Made by a program: the position numbers and the translations under genes
Part shown: positions 42,190 to 45,991 of the stretch, one piece after another
How positions within the stretch are numbered: position 1 is the first letter of the stretch
How the letters are laid out: the number at the start of each line of letters is the position of its first letter
NCBI GenBank assembly: GCA_902492755.1
Contig: CABUNB010000017.1
Coordinates: 1 to 45,991, forward strand
Direction: 5' to 3'
DNA: 45,991 nucleotides
Source of the DNA: an uncultured Collinsella sp.
Lineage (GTDB): Bacteria; Actinomycetota; Coriobacteriia; Coriobacteriales; Coriobacteriaceae
Notes under the pieces: model-generated
The model's input: only the letters and a program-made list of their open reading frames with translations
What the model was told of the DNA's origin: nothing
The model's database searches: none

Positions 42190-44535
42190 ATGGAAACGCT
42201 TGAACGCAACGAGTGGGCAGACGTTGCCCAACTAGTCGAGATCACGAGCGATGCTGTCATCATCTGCGAGCTCGACGGAACCATTCTGCATGTGAATAAT
42301 CGCTTACTTGGTTTGATGTGCGAGGAACGCGCCGACGTCATCGGTGGAGATGTTAAAGACGTCCTGTACTCGTCCGCTTTTGAACGTGCGACGGAACATC
42401 GTCTGCCATTTGAAACCGATGGCTCCGAGAACGAACTGATGCTCAAGTTGAGCGACGGCTCTTTTATTCCCGTCTTGGTTCGTGCGGGCTCCGTAACGCC
42501 TCCACGCATCTTTGGGCGCCGCGCACCACGTGTCCTGGTGGCGCTTCACAGTATCGAGGAACAGTATTCTCACGACCGGCAACTCAAGCGTGCGTTATCG
42601 GAGCTTAGAGTGGCGAACAAGCGTCTCTCTGGGACGCTCTCGGTCATTATGAGCACTGTGGGCTCCGATGAGTTACCCAGCCTGCTTGATACCGTTTTGA
42701 ACCAGCTTGTAGGAACGCTCGACGCTTCGGGTGCCGCTATCTATTTTTCTGAGAGCGGCGGCTTTAAGCTTCGCGGTGTTTCCAAGGAGCTGTACGACAG
42801 CTACCTGCCCGAGTTTTTGCCGTATGGCGCTGGCATTCCGACGTATGTTCTTCGCGAGTCGCGTGCCTGTCGCTTGTCGATTCAACAGGACCTTGAGGGC
42901 GATAGGGCCGCCTCCGGTATGTTCATGGACCTGGATAATCGTTCTAAGCACCTGTTGCGCATGCAGGATATGCCTCCGTACCGCAGCGAGATCTGTCTTC
43001 CCGTTTTTTACGGTACGCAGATCCTTGGCGTGCTGGAAGTTGGTTGGAAACGCCCCCAGGCACCGCTTGCCTATGACGTTAATGTGCTCGAGGTCATTTG
43101 CGATTACCTGTCTATCCAGCTGGTCGGCATGGCATCGAGCCTTCGTTCCCGTCGCACGGCCGAGCTTGGCCGCTCGCTCAATGTCTTGCGGGATGAGTTG
43201 TTTACCTTTCTAGACGATTCCGCCGCGGCTACCCAGGCGGTATCGTCCGAGATCTGCAATATGCTCAACTGCCATTTTTGCCCTATTGAGTATGACGCCA
43301 GTCTGGATTCCTACGTCATAGATTTTGAAGGCGGCAGTCGCGTTGCTTTGCCGGACGATCCCGAGAAGTTTTTCTTTTCCACGACGGCGCCAGCGGCACG
43401 TTTGGGGGCTGCCCCCGATGGCTTTGAGGCATCTGTTTTGGGCGGCACGAGTGCCGAGGACCTTAAACACGTCCGTATAACTCGCGTTGACGAATCGATG
43501 CCTATGGGAGGCTGGCTTAGGGCACATGGCCTGCCTTGCCAGGGTCTCTACGTCGACGCCGGCATCGAGGCGGGGCGCCCGCGCTCTGAGGGCGATGGCA
43601 AGCACAGTAACGACGCGATCGTTCCTGCTTCTGTTGCGAAGGGCCCGACGACGCGCGCGCTGCTGCTTCGTGATGGTAGCCAAGAGCCGATTGATGACCT
43701 TGAATATGACTACTTGGTGCACTTGGCTCATGACTTTGAACTGATCTATGAAGGCGAATCTCAAAAGCGTGAGGAGCGCCATATCGCTCAGACCCTCCAG
43801 ATTGGCATGAGAAATTCACTGGGGGATGTTCCGGGAATCGCCGCCGATTCGGTGTACCTGTCGGCCACGAACTCGGCGTTGGTCGGCGGCGATTTCTATA
43901 CGCTCATCCGTCTTCCCGACGACTGCGCCGTCATGATTCTGGGCGATGTGTCTGGCAAAGGCATTGAGGCTGCATCGATGTCCGCGCTCGTCAAGACGGC
44001 CCTGACGGCATATGCCTGGGAGGGCGCTGGACCGGCCCGCATGGCACGCTCCCTTAACAGCATGCTCATGGGCTTCTCGAGGGTCGAGACGTTCGTGACG
44101 GCCTTTATCGCCAAGATTGACCTTAAAGCCGGACACGCAACGTATTGTTCGGCGGGCCATCCTCCGACCATGATCATTAGGCCAGAGTCGATGCCGCTGG
44201 GTGGCGGCGAGGCCCGTGGGGGAGAGGTCGAGCTACTTGGATGCCAATCGGGCGTAATCGGTGCCTTTGAGAGCATGGTGTACGAGACGGGCGTGTTTGC
44301 GTTCGCTCCTGGCGACATGCTCTTCATGTATACGGACGGAACGATTGAGGCCCGCGACCGCACCGGAGCGTTCTTTGGCGAGCAGCGCCTTCGTGACCTT
44401 CTGCTCTCTGTCTCGGGTGAGGGCGTATCGGGAATCTGCGGCAAGGTCTTGGGCGAGCTCGATCGATTTACCGAATCGGCGCTGGACGATGACATTGCAT
44501 TGGTGTCCCTTGAGTTTTTACGGGGTCGTTCATAG
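42190..44535 (+). CDS. PAS-GAF-PP2C (SpoIIE/RsbU-type) serine phosphatase
   Basis: A 781-residue cytoplasmic signalling protein. An N-terminal PAS domain (about 8-115; ITSDAVIICELDGTILHVNN) is followed by a short coiled-coil, a GAF domain (about 145-310; LLDTVLNQLVGTLDASGAA), a middle region of about 200 residues without a clear family, and a C-terminal SpoIIE phosphatase domain (about 560-778). Metal-binding motifs LVGGDFYTL, LGDVSGKGIEAA, SAGHPP, MYTDGTIEARD and DDDIALV are all present. It should dephosphorylate a STAS-domain antagonist in response to a PAS/GAF ligand; the downstream STAS-HATPase gene is the obvious partner. ATG at 42190 chosen over GTG 42178. Confidence 0.9.
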   Translation: METLERNEWADVAQLVEITSDAVIICELDGTILHVNNRLLGLMCEERADVIGGDVKDVLYSSAFERATEHRLPFETDGSENELMLKLSDGSFIPVLVRAGSVTPPRIFGRRAPRVLVALHSIEEQYSHDRQLKRALSELRVANKRLSGTLSVIMSTVGSDELPSLLDTVLNQLVGTLDASGAAIYFSESGGFKLRGVSKELYDSYLPEFLPYGAGIPTYVLRESRACRLSIQQDLEGDRAASGMFMDLDNRSKHLLRMQDMPPYRSEICLPVFYGTQILGVLEVGWKRPQAPLAYDVNVLEVICDYLSIQLVGMASSLRSRRTAELGRSLNVLRDELFTFLDDSAAATQAVSSEICNMLNCHFCPIEYDASLDSYVIDFEGGSRVALPDDPEKFFFSTTAPAARLGAAPDGFEASVLGGTSAEDLKHVRITRVDESMPMGGWLRAHGLPCQGLYVDAGIEAGRPRSEGDGKHSNDAIVPASVAKGPTTRALLLRDGSQEPIDDLEYDYLVHLAHDFELIYEGESQKREERHIAQTLQIGMRNSLGDVPGIAADSVYLSATNSALVGGDFYTLIRLPDDCAVMILGDVSGKGIEAASMSALVKTALTAYAWEGAGPARMARSLNSMLMGFSRVETFVTAFIAKIDLKAGHATYCSAGHPPTMIIRPESMPLGGGEARGGEVELLGCQSGVIGAFESMVYETGVFAFAPGDMLFMYTDGTIEARDRTGAFFGEQRLRDLLLSVSGEGVSGICGKVLGELDRFTESALDDDIALVSLEFLRGRS

Positions 44536-44613
44536 ACGACGCTGGGCGGGCTGAATCCGTACGGTTGGGGAAACGAATGCATCGAGTGGGCTTTTTTGGG
44601 GAACCATGGTCGT

Positions 44614-45360
44614 ATGAATGAGTGGAATGACATAGCGGTTTTGACGCCACCAGGCGATATCGACATCGCCACGGTGCCTGCGCTGCGTCGGCGGTTGGAT
44701 GCTTTGATTGGCCGCGGCGTGCGTCGTGTCGTCATCAACTGTCATGCTGTTAGCTTTATCGATTCGACGGGCTTGGCATTCCTGCTTACGCGCGCTCGTG
44801 AGCTCATGAGGCGAGAAGGCCTGCTTTCGCTCGTCAATGCATCAGGTGAAGTTGTTCGCTTTTTGGAGATTGCTCGTCTTGTCGATATCCTTCATGTCGC
44901 GGGGCCGGCGCGGGAGTCTATTCCCGCCATTCCGGTGGGGGAGCTGCCTCGCTGGAGTAAGAGCGTCGAGGTCCGTCAGGGTATCGAGAATCTTCCATAC
45001 TACCGACATCGCATCGCCGAACTCCTTGAATCGCTTCCGTTGCGCCGTGACGAGCGCTACGATGTCGCATTGGCGTCGGGGGAGGCGCTGGGTAATGCCT
45101 ATGACCATGCGGGCGGTATCGGGTGCGTCCTGACGGTTCAGGCCTATGGCGATCGCGTTGTGGTTGAGGTGCTTGATCGAGGTGCCGGCTATTCTATCGA
45201 TGAAACGAGCGAACCGGTCGCATCAGAGGAGCGCGGCCGTGGTATCAAGCTTATGCGTATGCTCGTCGATAACGTGGAGGTTGCTCGTCGTACGGACGGC
45301 GCCGGCACGCGCGTGCAGATGGTGAAGCTGTTTAGCGGAGCGCTGGAATCGTGTGCCTAG
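44614..45360 (+). CDS. STAS anti-sigma antagonist fused to an RsbW-type HATPase
   Basis: A 248-residue protein. Residues 1-110 are a STAS domain with the phosphorylatable Ser51 in IDSTGLAFLL; residues about 125-245 are a GHKL ATPase/kinase with N-box EALGNAYDHAG, G1 DRGAGY and G2 ERGRGIKLM. Normally the antagonist (RsbV/SpoIIAA) and its kinase (RsbW/SpoIIAB) are separate and exchange partners with a sigma factor. Here both are in one chain, next to a SpoIIE-type phosphatase, and no sigma gene is present. ATG at 44614 chosen; an in-frame TTG at 44596 is less likely. Confidence 0.88.
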   Translation: MNEWNDIAVLTPPGDIDIATVPALRRRLDALIGRGVRRVVINCHAVSFIDSTGLAFLLTRARELMRREGLLSLVNASGEVVRFLEIARLVDILHVAGPARESIPAIPVGELPRWSKSVEVRQGIENLPYYRHRIAELLESLPLRRDERYDVALASGEALGNAYDHAGGIGCVLTVQAYGDRVVVEVLDRGAGYSIDETSEPVASEERGRGIKLMRMLVDNVEVARRTDGAGTRVQMVKLFSGALESCA

Positions 45361-45407
45361 CCAATCGCTTTAGCGCGTTTAGCTACTAAGAACATGCGGC
45401 AGACAAG

Positions 45408-45453
45408 TTTTTTGAAAAAAGTACTTGCGTCTTTTGGACAACTCGCGTAAATT
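45408..45453 (+). promoter_or_regulatory. tRNA-Gly/Cys cluster promoter with T6-G-A6 element
   Basis: TTTTTTGAAAAAAGT (45408-45422), then -35 TTGCGT (45425-45430) and -10 TAAATT (45448-45453), spacing 17. Start is predicted just before the tRNA at 45466. The rest of 45361-45407 shows nothing recognisable. Confidence 0.7.
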
Positions 45454-45465
45454 AATAACCCGCAA

Positions 45466-45541
45466 GCGGACATGGCTCAGTTGGTAGAGCACAACCTTGC
45501 CAAGGTTGGGGTCGCGGGTTCGAGCCCCGTTGTCCGCTCCA
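45466..45541 (+). tRNA. tRNA-Gly (anticodon GCC), copy 1
   Basis: Seventy-six bases with encoded CCA. Acceptor GCGGACA pairs with TGTCCGC; anticodon stem CAACC/GGTTG with loop TTGCCAA (GCC); T-arm GCGGG-TTCGAGC-CCCGT. Identical to the copy at 45692-45767. Confidence 0.97.
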
Positions 45542-45551
45542 TTGCATTTCC

Positions 45552-45574
45552 GGACCGTTTAGGCGGTCCTTTTT
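45552..45574 (+). terminator. Terminator between tRNA-Gly and tRNA-Cys
   Basis: GGACCG (45552-45557) pairs with CGGTCC (45564-45569) and is followed by TTTTT (45570-45574). tRNA-Cys starts at 45576, so only one base separates the T-run from its first base. Confidence 0.85.
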
Positions 45575-45575
45575 C

Positions 45576-45649
45576 GGCGAAGTGGCCAAGTGGTAAGGCA
45601 GAGGCCTGCAAAGCCTTTACCCCCGGTTCGAATCCGGGCTTCGCCTCCA
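45576..45649 (+). tRNA. tRNA-Cys (anticodon GCA)
   Basis: Seventy-four bases with encoded CCA. Acceptor GGCGAAG pairs with CTTCGCC; anticodon loop CTGCAAA within stem AGGC/GCCT; T-arm CCCGG-TTCGAAT-CCGGG. It has no room for its own promoter downstream of the preceding terminator. Confidence 0.96.
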
Positions 45650-45658
45650 GGCAACATC

Positions 45659-45685
45659 CGGGCGCTCCGGCGCCCGTTTTGTTTT
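45659..45685 (+). terminator. Terminator between tRNA-Cys and tRNA-Gly copy 2
   Basis: CGGGCGC (45659-45665), loop TCCG, GCGCCCG (45670-45676) and TTTTGTTTT. The next tRNA starts seven bases after the end of the T-run. Confidence 0.9.
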
Positions 45686-45691
45686 ACATAT

Positions 45692-45767
45692 GCGGACATG
45701 GCTCAGTTGGTAGAGCACAACCTTGCCAAGGTTGGGGTCGCGGGTTCGAGCCCCGTTGTCCGCTCCA
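45692..45767 (+). tRNA. tRNA-Gly (anticodon GCC), copy 2
   Basis: All 76 bases are identical to copy 1 at 45466-45541. Its 3' half is the site of the direct repeat described at 45750-45804 and 45937-45991. Confidence 0.97.
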
Positions 45768-45804
45768 AACGCAGCAGCCCGACTACTACGGTAGCCGGGC
45801 TTTT
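45750..45804. repeat. Direct repeat, left copy (tRNA-Gly 3' end plus terminator)
   Basis: A 55-base segment from the T-arm of tRNA-Gly copy 2 through the terminator is repeated exactly at 45937-45991, where the window ends. Duplication of a tRNA 3' end is the usual mark of integrase-mediated insertion (attL/attR), but a simple tandem duplication is possible. Confidence 0.85.
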
Positions 45805-45806
45805 TT
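45776..45806 (+). terminator. Terminator after tRNA-Gly copy 2
   Basis: AGCCCG (45776-45781) pairs with CGGGCT (45796-45801), then four more pairs across an A-C mismatch to a TACG loop; six T follow. A second copy is in the right repeat. Confidence 0.9.
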
Positions 45807-45936
45807 GTACCCGTCGCCTGGGCTCGAACCCGAGAGGGAGCGAGCGTTAAGCAAACGCGGAGCGTTTGTAGCGAGCTGGCGAGGACGCCAGCAGGCGGCC
45901 GAAGCCGGTGCGGATCCGCGAAGCGGATACGCGGAC
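45807..45936. other. Hairpin-rich segment between the direct repeats
   Basis: No convincing gene. Four short hairpins follow one another: 45852-45868 (7-bp stem, GGA loop), 45875-45892 (7-bp), about 45896-45907 (4-bp, CGAA loop) and 45914-45928 (6-bp, GAA loop). Bases 45820-45832 are an exact inverted match to the tRNA-Gly T-arm at 45741-45753. It may be a remnant of an integrated element or a tRNA fragment. Confidence 0.6.
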
Positions 45937-45991
45937 GCCCCGTTGTCCGCTCCAAACGCAGCAGCCCGACTACTACGGTAGCCGGGCTTTT
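45937..45991. repeat. Direct repeat, right copy (cut by window end)
   Basis: Exact match to 45750-45804 at an offset of 187 bases. It carries only the 3' half of the tRNA T-arm and acceptor, so no complete third tRNA-Gly is present. The match continues to the last base of the window, so its true length is unknown. Confidence 0.85.

Noticed and set aside
45472..45981. Open frames across the tRNA cluster on both strands
   Set aside because: They translate tRNA genes and their terminators, a well-known source of spurious proteins.

Overview
The window looks like chromosomal DNA from a Coriobacteriia actinobacterium, most likely Collinsella or a close relative. This is inferred from the GC-rich codon usage, actinobacterial synteny (uvrC / rapZ / whiA / gap / pgk / tpiA / secG), an Arg-type RapZ P-loop and many Opp-family transporters. 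Genus is not proven by sequence alone.

Layout. 1-3.7 kb: coaE, a GH23 lytic transglycosylase and uvrB on the plus strand. 3.8-9.9 kb, minus strand: an Mrp-type ATPase with two FAD oxidoreductases downstream, and an LTA-synthase-like membrane sulfatase. 10-17.2 kb: uvrA, ybaK, murJ and uvrC, so all three UvrABC genes lie within 16 kb. 17.2-28 kb: a sialic-acid (N-acetylneuraminate/ManNAc) uptake and catabolism cluster. It contains a lipoprotein substrate-binding protein, a permease, a fused permease-ATPase, an ATPase, an AXE1-type esterase, a catalytically degenerate esterase paralogue, a NanA-like aldolase, NanK and NanE. The cluster sits between uvrC and rapZ, which are usually close together in actinobacteria. 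28-35.2 kb: rapZ, whiA, then lower glycolysis gap-pgk-tpiA-gpmI and secG. 35.4-41.4 kb: a second, conventional oligopeptide transporter oppABCDF. 41.4-42.0 kb: a gene-free stretch with two roughly 125-bp inverted repeats and smaller hairpins. 42.0-46 kb: tRNA-Leu(GAG), a PAS-GAF-PP2C phosphatase, a STAS-HATPase fusion, tRNA-Gly(GCC), tRNA-Cys(GCA) and a second identical tRNA-Gly(GCC). The 3' end of this last tRNA is repeated 187 bp downstream, at the window edge.

How the genes work together. In the sialic-acid cluster the transporter would import sialic acid and the esterase could remove O-acetyl groups. The aldolase would give ManNAc plus pyruvate, NanK would phosphorylate ManNAc, and NanE would convert ManNAc-6-P to GlcNAc-6-P. 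Every intergenic gap of more than about 50 nt in this cluster holds a GC-rich hairpin. The upstream region holds a perfect 9-bp inverted repeat inside a wider 10-bp inverted repeat, a good candidate operator. The phosphatase and the STAS-kinase fusion resemble a condensed partner-switching module.

Most notable for follow-up: the twin long inverted repeats at 41.5-41.9 kb, the tRNA-Gly 3'-end direct repeat (possible attachment site) enclosing a 132-nt hairpin-rich segment, the pseudo-esterase, the STAS-HATPase fusion, and a T6-G-A6 promoter element shared by both tRNA loci. All function calls come from reading motifs by eye; no database search was run.
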